Positions 1 through 5,947 are shown, numbered from the stretch's first letter. The stretch is DNA of 9,216 nucleotides from DAOUEG01 sp964595455 (GCA_964595455.1 CAZQQL010000109.1:1-9216), one strand, 5' to 3'. A program made the numbers and translations. The notes: generated by a model not told the origin, from the letters alone.

Positions 1-11
1 TACACCCTATC

Positions 12-46
12 CTACACTCTTTCCCTACACGACGCTCTTCCGATCT
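12..46 (+). other. Illumina adapter sequence at contig end (artefact)
   Basis: Bases 14-46 match the 33-nt Illumina TruSeq universal/P5 read-1 adapter end exactly as I know it (ACACTCTTTCCC ... CTCTTCCGATCT), and the match extends two bases left to 12. Bases 1-11 resemble a garbled continuation of the same oligonucleotide. This is library-construction sequence and not genome. It creates a false stop codon (25-27 on the minus strand) and about six false codons at the end of the larB reading frame. Genomic sequence begins at about 47. Confidence 0.97.
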
Positions 47-303
47 TCTGATTTGGCGAGCAGCCGTTCCGCGATGGCGGCGATCTGCTCCGGCGTTTTC
101 CCCAGCCCGAAGATGACCTCCGGGAAGGCCAGCCTCAGGTGGCGGTGGTGATCCACGCTGGCAAAGCCCATTTCTTCGTAGGGAAGGACGCTCAACTCGT
201 TGACCGCTTCCGCCACGGAGAGGTCTCCGCTTTTTACCTTCTCCAGTACCTGGTAGACCCAGGAACCATTGATGCTGTTCTCCCGGGGATTGCTGCCGGA
301 CAT
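47..303 (-). CDS. larB: LarB, pyridinium-3,5-biscarboxylic acid mononucleotide synthase (N-terminal fragment)
   Basis: LarB carboxylates and hydrolyses nicotinic acid adenine dinucleotide, the first step in making the nickel-pincer cofactor of lactate racemase and related enzymes (family knowledge). About 85 genuine residues are visible. They carry the diagnostic N-terminal block: a helical segment with LSVAEAVNELSVLPYEEMGF, then VDHHRHLRLAFPEVIFG, then GKTPEQIAAIAERLL. The PurE-like catalytic domain should follow but is missing because the contig ends in adapter. The in-frame stop at 25-27 and the last residues (DRKSVV) are adapter-encoded. The ATG at 301-303 has a GAGG ribosome-binding site 7 nt upstream (311-314) and a well-spaced promoter, which supports this start. 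It is divergent from the marR-exporter operon. No larC or larE is visible, so the cofactor's client enzyme is unknown. Confidence 0.9.
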
Positions 304-338
304 ACCGATGCCTCGCTGGTAACAGTTGTATAGTTCCT

Positions 339-367
339 ATTGTATGGGAAAGGAAACGGGATGACAA
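339..367 (-). promoter_or_regulatory. Promoter of larB, sigma70-like
   Basis: On the minus strand, TTGTCA (362-367) and TACAAT (339-344) are separated by exactly 17 nt. Each hexamer differs from consensus at one base. Transcription would begin near 332, giving a leader of about 29 nt with the GAGG site ahead of the larB ATG. This is read from sequence only. Confidence 0.65.
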
Positions 368-377
368 ACGGGATAAC
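354..377. repeat. Tandem 12-bp repeat over the larB -35
   Basis: AAACGGGATGAC (354-365) is followed directly by AAACGGGATAAC (366-377), with one mismatch in 12. The pair overlaps the -35 hexamer of the predicted larB promoter and extends upstream of it. That position would suit a regulator binding two adjacent sites, but chance duplication is possible. Confidence 0.5.
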
Positions 378-447
378 TTCTTCCGGGTGCAGCCAGGTGG
401 CCGGCCGTGATGATGAGGGCGGTATTGTACTTTCTGCCACCATTATT

Positions 448-463
448 ACGTATAAGGATACGT
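448..463. promoter_or_regulatory. Perfect palindrome ACGTAT-AAGG-ATACGT, candidate operator
   Basis: Six-base arms are perfectly complementary around a 4-nt centre, in the middle of the larB/marR divergent region and ending 10 nt before the marR -35. It could be a binding site for a dimeric regulator, or a weak hairpin followed by GTTTT on the plus strand. No protein can be assigned from sequence alone. Confidence 0.35.
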
Positions 464-473
464 GTTTTCCTCA

Positions 474-502
474 TTGACAACACATGTATTAGCTGCTAAA
501 CT
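474..502 (+). promoter_or_regulatory. Promoter of the marR-ABC exporter operon
   Basis: A consensus -35 TTGACA (474-479), a 17-nt spacer and TAAACT (497-502, four of six consensus bases). The start point would be near 509, giving a 5' leader of about 48 nt. A second possible -10, TATATT at 529-534, would shorten the leader to about 16 nt but has only a poorly spaced -35. Confidence 0.6.
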
Positions 503-547
503 ATTGAGCAACTAAAGAGTTTAATTACTATATTATTGAGTTACTAA
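502..547. repeat. Two 14-bp direct repeats 32 bp apart, candidate MarR operator
   Basis: TATTGAGCAACTAA (502-515) and TATTGAGTTACTAA (534-547) match at 12 of 14 positions. Their starts are 32 bp apart, about three DNA turns, so both would lie on the same face of the helix. The first copy abuts the -10 and covers the predicted transcription start. The second ends 9 nt before the marR ATG. Between them AACT-AAAG-AGTT (510-521) forms a short inverted repeat. The location fits autorepression by the downstream MarR protein; this is inference. Confidence 0.45.
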
Positions 548-556
548 GCAAATCGC

Positions 557-1048
557 ATGACCATCGGAAAAAACACAGTCAAACCGGCAAGGGAAGACCT
601 GTTACAGTCCGTAATAGACCGCATGATGCTGGTAGGGCGCATGATACGCCATAACAGCGAGCCGAGCGTGCCATTCCTCAGTCATCCCCTGGCCCATGTC
701 CTCTTTACCGTGGCGGTACATGAGCAGGGCATGTCAGTCAAAGAGCTTTCGGAACACATCGGCGTCACGCCGGGCGCGGTCACCCAGTTCGTCAACTCCC
801 TGGCGGAACGCGGCCTGGTCGAACGCGAGATCGACCCCTCCGACCGGCGCATCGTCCGTTTGAGGGCCTCGCAACTGGCCAAAGACGATATGGAAAAGAT
901 CAGGAAGGACGCCCTGGCCTCCGCGATGAAGGTTTTTGAAGTACTCAGCGATGAAGACCTCCACAGGCTCATCGAGATTTTGTCACGGATAGATACGAGC
1001 CCGTTGCTGAAACATCCGGGACCGGGAGGCTTTCCCCCGGCGCCGTAG
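557..1048 (+). CDS. MarR-family transcriptional regulator
   Basis: A 163-residue winged-helix repressor, slightly longer than the usual 140-150. The DNA-binding domain spans about residues 58-103. Helices SVKELSEHIGV (60-70) and TPGAVTQFVNSLAERGL (71-87) form the helix-turn-helix, and the wing carries the family signature DPSDRR (93-98) followed by IVRLRAS. Flanking helices (about 10-55 and 108-148) should form the dimer interface. The C-terminal tail is Gly/Pro-rich (GPGGFPPAP). The ATG has no clear Shine-Dalgarno sequence. It is the first gene of an operon with two ABC exporter genes, an arrangement typical of efflux pumps controlled by their own repressor, with a transported compound as the likely inducer (inferred). 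Which small molecule it senses cannot be read from the sequence. Confidence 0.93.
   Translation: MTIGKNTVKPAREDLLQSVIDRMMLVGRMIRHNSEPSVPFLSHPLAHVLFTVAVHEQGMSVKELSEHIGVTPGAVTQFVNSLAERGLVEREIDPSDRRIVRLRASQLAKDDMEKIRKDALASAMKVFEVLSDEDLHRLIEILSRIDTSPLLKHPGPGGFPPAP
1022..1040 (+). other. GC-rich stem-loop at the end of marR
   Basis: CCGGG-A-GG, loop CTTT, CC-CCCGG gives seven G-C pairs with one bulged A. It lies in the last codons of marR, 26 nt before the exporter start codon. No T-run follows, so it is not a classical terminator. It could influence mRNA decay or the ratio of regulator to exporter, or simply reflect Gly/Pro codon use. Confidence 0.3.
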
Positions 1049-1050
1049 CC

Positions 1051-1074
1051 ATGAAAGACCTGTTGTATGTCTAA
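1051..1074 (+). other. Possible 7-codon leader ORF overlapping the exporter start
   Basis: ATG at 1051 opens a frame of seven codons (MKDLLYV) ending in TAA at 1072-1074, so it crosses the ATG of the first ABC gene in another frame. The region lacks a good ribosome-binding site for either start. It may be chance. If translated, it would deliver ribosomes to the exporter start. Confidence 0.15.
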
Positions 1075-3304
1075 ACTCATTAAGTACCTCACACCGTTCA
1101 AGTGGTCCATCGTTCTCATTTTCGCGCTGCTGTTCGGGCAGGCGATGGCGGAACTGGCGCTGCCCAACTACATGGCGGACATCGTCAACGTGGGCATTCA
1201 GCAGAACGGCGTCGAGAACGCCGTCCCCCGCGCCATCCGTGTCTCGGAATACGAACGGCTCGCCCTGTTCATGACCGAAGAACAGCAGGACCTGGTCATG
1301 CAGCATTTCCGTTATCTCTCCCGGGATACGCTCCCGCAGCAGGCCTACGCCGAGTACCTGACGGACTATCCGGTACTGGTCGAAGAACCGGTCTACGAAC
1401 TTGCTACGGATAATGATGAGACCATCCGGCAACTGAACGATATTTTCGGACCGGCCATCACCATCGTGTCCGGTATCACCGGCGGGCAGGCGGGCGGGGA
1501 AGGCATGCCGGCAATGCCCGGTCTGCCATCGTTCCCGGAAGGCCGGGACCCCTTCGAGTACCTGGCAGGACTGACCGATTCCCAACTGGAGATGTTGCGT
1601 GAGCAGATAAACTCCCGGATGGAGGACCTGCCGGAAATGCTCGTGATGCAGGCGGCCATCCCCTTTATCACCGCGGAATACGAAGCTATCGGCATGGACA
1701 TCGCCGGGATACAGCTCGGCTACATGATACCCATCGGCGGCCTGATGCTGGCCATCACGCTCGGCGGGGCCGCCGCCGCGGTCATCGTCGGCTACCTGGC
1801 CTCGCGGGTTTCCAGCGCCCTGGGCCGCGACCTCCGCCTCCAGGTCTTCCGGAGGGTGGAGAGCTTCTCCAACGCCGAATTCGACAAGTTCTCGACCGCA
1901 TCGCTCATCACCCGCACCACCAACGATATCCAGCAGATACAGATGCTGCTCGTGATGCTGTTCCGCATCGTGTTCTTTGCCCCGATCATCGGCATCGGCG
2001 GCATCATCTACGTCGTCACCAGTGAAGGTTCCATGTGGTGGGTCATCGCCGCCGCCATCGGCGCCATGCTCATCATGATCACCACGCTCATATCCGTCGC
2101 CGTACCCAGGTTCCGGATCATCCAGAAACTGGTCGACCGGCTGAACCTGGTCACGCGGGAGATCCTCAGCGGCCTGCTGGTCATCCGCGCGTTTAATACG
2201 CAGCGGTACGAAGAGCAGAAGTTCGATAAGGCCAATGTCGACCTGACGAAGATCAACCTCTTCATCCAGCGCATCATGGTCATCATGCAGCCGACGATGA
2301 TGTTCATCATGAACGGCGCGATGATCCTCATCATCTGGGTAGGCGCGCTGCGGATCGACGCCGGGACCATGCAGGTCGGTGACATGATGGCGTTCATGCA
2401 GTATTCCATGCTCATCATCATGTCCTTCCTGATGATATCCTTCATCTTCATCATGCTGCCGCGCGCCATCGTTTCCTTCAACCGCATCAACGAGGTGCTC
2501 GTGACCGAGCCGCAGATCGTGGACCCGGTCAAACCGGAGGCTTTTCCGGAGAACGTCCGGGGCCTCATCGAGTTCAGGAACGTCTCGTTCCGCTACCCCG
2601 CCGCGGAAGAGGACATGCTCAAGAACATCACCTTTACGGCCAGGCCGGGTGAAACGACGGCCATCATCGGCAGTACCGGCAGCGGCAAATCCACGCTGAT
2701 CAATCTCATCCCCCGTTTCTACGATGTCACGGAAGGCCGGATACTCGTTGACGGCGTGGACGTGCGGGACGTCAACCAGCACGACCTGCGGGAAAAGATA
2801 GGCTACGTTCCCCAGAAATCGGCGCTCTTCTCCGGCACCATCGAGAGCAATCTGCGCTACGCGGATGAGGATGCCCCGGAAGAACTGCTGCAGCAGGCCG
2901 TCGTATCCGCCCAGGCGAGTGACTTTATTAACAAGACGGAAGGCGGTTTCGATGCCCCGGTCGCCCAGGGCGCGACCAACCTGTCCGGCGGGCAGAAACA
3001 GCGGCTTTCCATTGCCCGGGCGCTCGTCAAGAGACCGGAGATCTATATCTTCGATGACAGCTTCTCCGCCCTCGATTTCAAGACGGACTCGGCCGTGAGG
3101 AGGGCGCTGAAAAGGGACACCAGCCAGGCTACCGTCATCATCGTGACGCAGCGCCTGAGCACCATCATGGGTTCCGAGCAGATCATCGTGCTGGACCGCG
3201 GTGAGGTCGTCGGCAAGGGCCGGCACGCCGAACTGATGAAAACCTGCGATGTCTACCGGGAGATCGCGCAATCGCAATTGACGGAGGAGGAACTCGGTTC
3301 GTGA
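1067..3304 (+). CDS. ABC exporter half-transporter, degenerate-site subunit of a heterodimer
   Basis: A 745-residue type IV (ABCB-like) exporter subunit: transmembrane domain, then ATPase domain. TM1 is about residues 12-35. An acidic, mostly hydrophilic stretch of about 175 residues follows before TM2 (about 220-245), where exporters usually have a short loop. The remaining helices run to about residue 470. ATPase motifs are Walker A GSTGSGKST (535-543), Q-loop Q583, canonical signature LSGGQ (639-643) and Walker B IYIFDD. D664 stands where the catalytic Glu is expected, and Q695 replaces the switch His (VTQRLST). Its own nucleotide site is therefore degenerate, as in TM287/288- and LmrCD-type heterodimers, and it lends a good signature to its partner's site. 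Likely role: export of drugs, lipids or peptides across the cytoplasmic membrane; substrate unknown. It starts 18 nt after marR without an evident ribosome-binding site. Confidence 0.93.
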   Translation: MSKLIKYLTPFKWSIVLIFALLFGQAMAELALPNYMADIVNVGIQQNGVENAVPRAIRVSEYERLALFMTEEQQDLVMQHFRYLSRDTLPQQAYAEYLTDYPVLVEEPVYELATDNDETIRQLNDIFGPAITIVSGITGGQAGGEGMPAMPGLPSFPEGRDPFEYLAGLTDSQLEMLREQINSRMEDLPEMLVMQAAIPFITAEYEAIGMDIAGIQLGYMIPIGGLMLAITLGGAAAAVIVGYLASRVSSALGRDLRLQVFRRVESFSNAEFDKFSTASLITRTTNDIQQIQMLLVMLFRIVFFAPIIGIGGIIYVVTSEGSMWWVIAAAIGAMLIMITTLISVAVPRFRIIQKLVDRLNLVTREILSGLLVIRAFNTQRYEEQKFDKANVDLTKINLFIQRIMVIMQPTMMFIMNGAMILIIWVGALRIDAGTMQVGDMMAFMQYSMLIIMSFLMISFIFIMLPRAIVSFNRINEVLVTEPQIVDPVKPEAFPENVRGLIEFRNVSFRYPAAEEDMLKNITFTARPGETTAIIGSTGSGKSTLINLIPRFYDVTEGRILVDGVDVRDVNQHDLREKIGYVPQKSALFSGTIESNLRYADEDAPEELLQQAVVSAQASDFINKTEGGFDAPVAQGATNLSGGQKQRLSIARALVKRPEIYIFDDSFSALDFKTDSAVRRALKRDTSQATVIIVTQRLSTIMGSEQIIVLDRGEVVGKGRHAELMKTCDVYREIAQSQLTEEELGS
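3283..3290 (+). promoter_or_regulatory. Ribosome-binding site for the second ABC gene
   Basis: GGAGGAGG inside the last codons of the first ABC gene, 10 nt before the GTG at 3301. It is by far the strongest Shine-Dalgarno sequence in this operon and fixes the GTG start. That keeps the Gly/Pro-rich N-terminus in the protein. Confidence 0.75.
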
Positions 3305-5301
3305 CACAGCCACCATCTGGACCTCGCGGCAACATGGGACCGGGTCCCGGCAGGCCTCCCGGGGGCGGCCCTCCCCCTGGAGGTGGGCCTCCCGGAGGCG
3401 GTCCCGGCCACATGGCGATGTTCGCCGGTGAAAAAGCCAGGGACTTCAAAGGTTCCATCAAGGCCCTCGGCAGATACCTGAAACCGTACCGGCTGCAGTT
3501 GGCGTTCGTGTTCATCCTCGCCATCGCCAGTACCGTCTTCATGATCGTCGGCCCGCGGCTGATGGGCGACGCGACCACGGAGATTGCCGAGGGCGCATTC
3601 GGGCGATTGATGCAGGTCCCCGGCGCCGCCATCGATTTCAGCTATGTCGGCGAGCTTGTCATTATCCTGCTCGTCCTCTACGTCATCGGCGCCGCCTGCA
3701 ACTACGGCCAGGGCTTCATCATGACCGGCATCTCCATGAAAATCACCTACCAGTTCCGCAAGAACATCGCGGAGAAAATAGACCGGCTGCCCCTGAAGTA
3801 TTTCGATACCAAGACCCACGGCGAGGTCCTCAGCCGCGTGACCAATGATGTGGATACCGTCGCCAATACCCTGGCGCAGGGCCTGACGCAGATCGTTACC
3901 GGCATGACCCAGCTCATCGGCGTGCTTATCATGATGCTGACGATAAGCTGGCTCATGACGCTCGTGGCATTATTGATCCTGCCGCTGTCCATGGTGCTGG
4001 TCAGACTGGTCATCAAGGCTTCCCAGAAGTACTTCCGCGGCCAGCAGCGGTACCTCGGCCATGTCAACGGGCACGTGGAAGAGATGTACGGCGGGCATAC
4101 CATCATGAAAGCCTTCAACGGCGAGGAGAAGTCCGTCCGCCAGTTCAACGTGTTCAATGAAGAGCTCTACAAGTCCGCCTGGAAAGCGCAGTTCCTTTCC
4201 GGTACGATGCAGCCGGTGATGCAGTTCGTCGGTAACCTCGGCTATGTGGTCATCTCCGTCCTCGGCGCTTACCTGGCCATCATCCGCATGATACAGGTCG
4301 GCGATATCCTGGCCTTCATCCAATACATCCGCCTGTTCACGCAGCCCATCATGCAGACGGCCCAGATCGCCAGTGTCATGCAGATGACCGCCGCCGCCGC
4401 CGAACGTGTCTTCGAGTTCCTGGACGAACCGGAGATCCCCGCCGACGCCGGGACCTTCCGTGCCCCGGAGACCGTACAGGGCCATGTCCAGTTCGAACAC
4501 GTCCGTTTCGGCTATTCCCCGGACAAGATCGTCATCAAGGACTTCTCCGCTGAGATACAGCCCGGTCAGAAAGTGGCCATCGTCGGCCCTACCGGCGCCG
4601 GCAAGACCACACTGGTCAAGCTCATCATGCGGTTCTATGAACTCAACGGCGGGAACATCAAGATAGACGGTACGAACATCACGGACTTTGGACGCCGGGA
4701 ACTCCGCAGTATCTTTGGCATCGTGCTCCAGGATACCTGGCTGTTCAACGGCACGATACGCGCCAACATCAACTACGGCAACTTCAAAGCCGGCGAGGAA
4801 GAGCTCATGGCCGCCGCCCGCATGGCGTACGTTGACGACTTTGTCCATGTGCTCCCGCATGGGTACGACATGGAACTCAACGAGGAAACCAGCAATATCT
4901 CCCAGGGGCAGAAGCAGCTTATCACCATCGCACGGGCGTTCCTCGCCAATCCGAGGGTCCTTATCCTGGATGAGGCCACGAGTTCCGTCGATACCCGTAC
5001 CGAGGTCCTCATCCAGAAGGCCATGGACGAGCTTATGAAAGACCGGACCAGCTTTGTCATCGCGCACCGGCTTTCCACCATCCGCAACGCGGATATGATA
5101 CTGGTCATGGACGAGGGAGACATCGTCGAGCAGGGCACCCATGAAGAACTGCTGGCGGCCAACGGGTTCTACGCCAACCTCTACTACAGCCAATTCGACG
5201 CGCCGTATGCGGAAGACGAAGGGCCGCAGCCGGTCAGCGGCATGAGGCCGCCGCAGGGACCTGCCCAGGGCATGCGCCCGATGATGGGGCCGGGGATGTA
5301 G
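3301..5301 (+). CDS. ABC exporter half-transporter, catalytic-site subunit of a heterodimer
   Basis: A 666-residue partner of the preceding exporter subunit. The GTG start overlaps the upstream TGA (GTGA), implying translational coupling and equal amounts. Residues 5-38 are a Pro/Gly-rich, probably disordered cytoplasmic leader, and the last 25 residues are again Met/Gly/Pro-rich. Six membrane helices lie between about 60 and 350, and the ATPase domain follows. Motifs are Walker A GPTGAGKTT (429-437), an altered signature ISQGQ (533-537), Walker B VLILDE with catalytic E558, D-loop SSVD and switch H589 (IAHRLST). It thus supplies the hydrolysing Walker A/B, while its altered signature faces the partner's degenerate site. 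That reciprocal pattern is the hallmark of heterodimeric exporters. The first subunit's extracytoplasmic insert has no counterpart here. The gene ends 8 nt from the convergent toxin gene. Confidence 0.94.
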   Translation: MTQPPSGPRGNMGPGPGRPPGGGPPPGGGPPGGGPGHMAMFAGEKARDFKGSIKALGRYLKPYRLQLAFVFILAIASTVFMIVGPRLMGDATTEIAEGAFGRLMQVPGAAIDFSYVGELVIILLVLYVIGAACNYGQGFIMTGISMKITYQFRKNIAEKIDRLPLKYFDTKTHGEVLSRVTNDVDTVANTLAQGLTQIVTGMTQLIGVLIMMLTISWLMTLVALLILPLSMVLVRLVIKASQKYFRGQQRYLGHVNGHVEEMYGGHTIMKAFNGEEKSVRQFNVFNEELYKSAWKAQFLSGTMQPVMQFVGNLGYVVISVLGAYLAIIRMIQVGDILAFIQYIRLFTQPIMQTAQIASVMQMTAAAAERVFEFLDEPEIPADAGTFRAPETVQGHVQFEHVRFGYSPDKIVIKDFSAEIQPGQKVAIVGPTGAGKTTLVKLIMRFYELNGGNIKIDGTNITDFGRRELRSIFGIVLQDTWLFNGTIRANINYGNFKAGEEELMAAARMAYVDDFVHVLPHGYDMELNEETSNISQGQKQLITIARAFLANPRVLILDEATSSVDTRTEVLIQKAMDELMKDRTSFVIAHRLSTIRNADMILVMDEGDIVEQGTHEELLAANGFYANLYYSQFDAPYAEDEGPQPVSGMRPPQGPAQGMRPMMGPGM

Positions 5302-5309
5302 GTAATCAG

Positions 5310-5564
5310 CTACCGTCGGTAGACGTCTTCCCGGGGCATGACGCGGTAAACGGTTACGGCCTTTTTCCGGTCATCGATGGTATAGAGAATGCGATAGCCT
5401 CCCACCCGGACGCGGTAACCTTCCCGCGCCGTGAGCTTTTTACTTCCCGGCGCTCGCGGGTCCTCCGCCAGGCGGGCAATGGCCCGATTGACCCGCTCAC
5501 GTGTTTCGGTGGGGAGCCTCAGGACCTGCCGATGGGCGGCAAGACTAACCTCGATCCGGTACAC
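5310..5564 (-). CDS. RelE/ParE-superfamily toxin of a type II toxin-antitoxin pair
   Basis: An 84-residue basic protein with the RelE/ParE fold signature: an N-terminal strand (YRIEVS), two helices (about 8-34), the DPRAPGSKKL turn (35-44), the GYRVRVGGYRILYTID strands (49-64) and the C-terminal VTVYRVMPREDVYRR. RelE-type members cut mRNA in the ribosome and ParE-type members poison gyrase. The residues do not settle which applies, although K42/K43, R51/R53, R58 and Y82 lie where RelE-type basic and Tyr residues usually occur. The start is GTG (5562-5564), 20 nt inside the antitoxin gene, so translation is probably coupled. The usual His before the final Asp-Val-Tyr segment is replaced by MPRE. 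Length is normal, with no sign of decay. Confidence 0.88.
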   Translation of the reverse strand: MYRIEVSLAAHRQVLRLPTETRERVNRAIARLAEDPRAPGSKKLTAREGYRVRVGGYRILYTIDDRKKAVTVYRVMPREDVYRR

Positions 5565-5832
5565 TGCCGATCGATTCTTTCGATTTTCTCAGGTGTTCCT
5601 CGAAGCTGATCGTCGACTCGTTCTCCAGTTCGGCCTGGAGCAGGGCCTTGGCATCAGCCAGGTCTTCCAGCCGTTCTATCAGGCTGTTGTAGTGGTCGAT
5701 GCCCAGGAGAACGGCCTTGACCCGGCTGCCAGAGACGATGAGGTACGGTTCGCCCCCACCGCTGACGTCTGCTACCAGTTGGGTCAGTTTCGGCCTGGCT
5801 TCAGCCATACCGATTGATTTTATCGTTTTCAT
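5545..5832 (-). CDS. Phd/YefM-family antitoxin
   Basis: A 95-residue antitoxin. The N-terminal half has the Phd/YefM DNA-binding fold: MKTIKSIGMAEARPKLTQLV (residues 1-20), then GGGEPYLIVSGSRVKAVLLGIDHYNSL (25-51). The acidic C-terminal half (LEDLADAKALLQAELENE and beyond) should wrap around and neutralise the toxin. An ATG six codons upstream (5848-5850) is also in frame. I chose 5830-5832 because AAGGAAG lies 6 nt before it and because the predicted transcript begins near 5846, downstream of the other ATG. Antitoxin precedes toxin with a 20-nt overlap, the normal order. Repression of its own promoter by the pair is expected from the family. Confidence 0.9.
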   Translation of the reverse strand: MKTIKSIGMAEARPKLTQLVADVSGGGEPYLIVSGSRVKAVLLGIDHYNSLIERLEDLADAKALLQAELENESTISFEEHLRKSKESIGSVPDRG

Positions 5833-5860
5833 TAATATCTTCCTTAACATTTATATTAAT
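5831..5860. repeat. Inverted repeat with 8-bp perfect arms over the TA promoter and start codon
   Basis: ATTAATAT (5831-5838) and ATATTAAT (5853-5860) are exact reverse complements around 14 nt. The arms are centred 22 bp apart, about two helical turns. One arm covers the predicted -10, the other the start of the antitoxin gene, and the ribosome-binding site lies between them. This is a candidate operator for the antitoxin or toxin-antitoxin complex. The TGTACA core of some known Phd/YefM operators is absent. Confidence 0.5.
5839..5845 (-). promoter_or_regulatory. Ribosome-binding site of the antitoxin gene
   Basis: AAGGAAG on the minus strand, 6 nt before the ATG at 5830-5832. It decides between the two in-frame ATG codons in favour of the 95-residue product. 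Confidence 0.7.
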
Positions 5861-5881
5861 CCATACCGGAATTCATGTCAA
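5853..5881 (-). promoter_or_regulatory. Promoter of the toxin-antitoxin operon
   Basis: On the minus strand, a consensus TTGACA (5876-5881), a 17-nt spacer and TAATAT (5853-5858). The start point would be near 5846, giving a leader of only about 14 nt that contains the ribosome-binding site. Confidence 0.6.
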
Positions 5882-5919
5882 TCATGCTTCGGTTCATCAA
5901 TTTTTAAACGGGCTCCCAC

Positions 5920-5947
5920 TTTTGACTTTTGACCTTTGACTTTTGAC
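5920..5947 (+). repeat. Four tandem heptamers TTTTGAC
   Basis: Four consecutive 7-bp units, with the third reading CTTTGAC. They lie between the divergent toxin-antitoxin and hemW promoters. Each unit contains TTGAC, so the array offers several -35-like hexamers on the plus strand, though none is ideally spaced from a good -10. Similar heptamer arrays are known between genes in other bacteria, for example the STRR repeats of cyanobacteria. The function here is unknown. Confidence 0.8.

Noticed and set aside
25..27. larB as a genuinely truncated gene or pseudogene
   Set aside because: The stop codon lies in adapter sequence, so the apparent truncation says nothing about the genome.
139..333. 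A short plus-strand open frame at the left end
   Set aside because: It is opposite larB, whose protein is clearly recognisable in the other strand, and has no ribosome-binding site or family signal.
983..3316. A 777-codon open frame on the minus strand
   Set aside because: It lies exactly opposite the first ABC gene, is unnaturally rich in His, Asp and Gly, and shows no family motif. The plus-strand frame has complete ABC transporter motifs. This is a shadow caused by biased third positions.
3970..5193. A 407-codon open frame on the minus strand
   Set aside because: It is antisense to the second ABC gene, with the same low-information composition and no recognisable domain.
5310..5322. Small hairpin CTACC-GTC-GGTAG as a terminator between the convergent operons
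   Set aside because: The stem is only 5 bp and neither strand has a following T-run, so it does not meet the pattern of an intrinsic terminator.
5833..5850. Six-codon upstream extension of the antitoxin (ATG at 5848-5850)
   Set aside because: The Shine-Dalgarno sequence lies inside this extension, and the predicted transcript starts downstream of that ATG. The shorter form fits the family's usual N-terminus.
5920..5947. Heptamer array considered as a CRISPR remnant
   Set aside because: The units are 7 bp and contiguous, with no spacers and no cas genes nearby.
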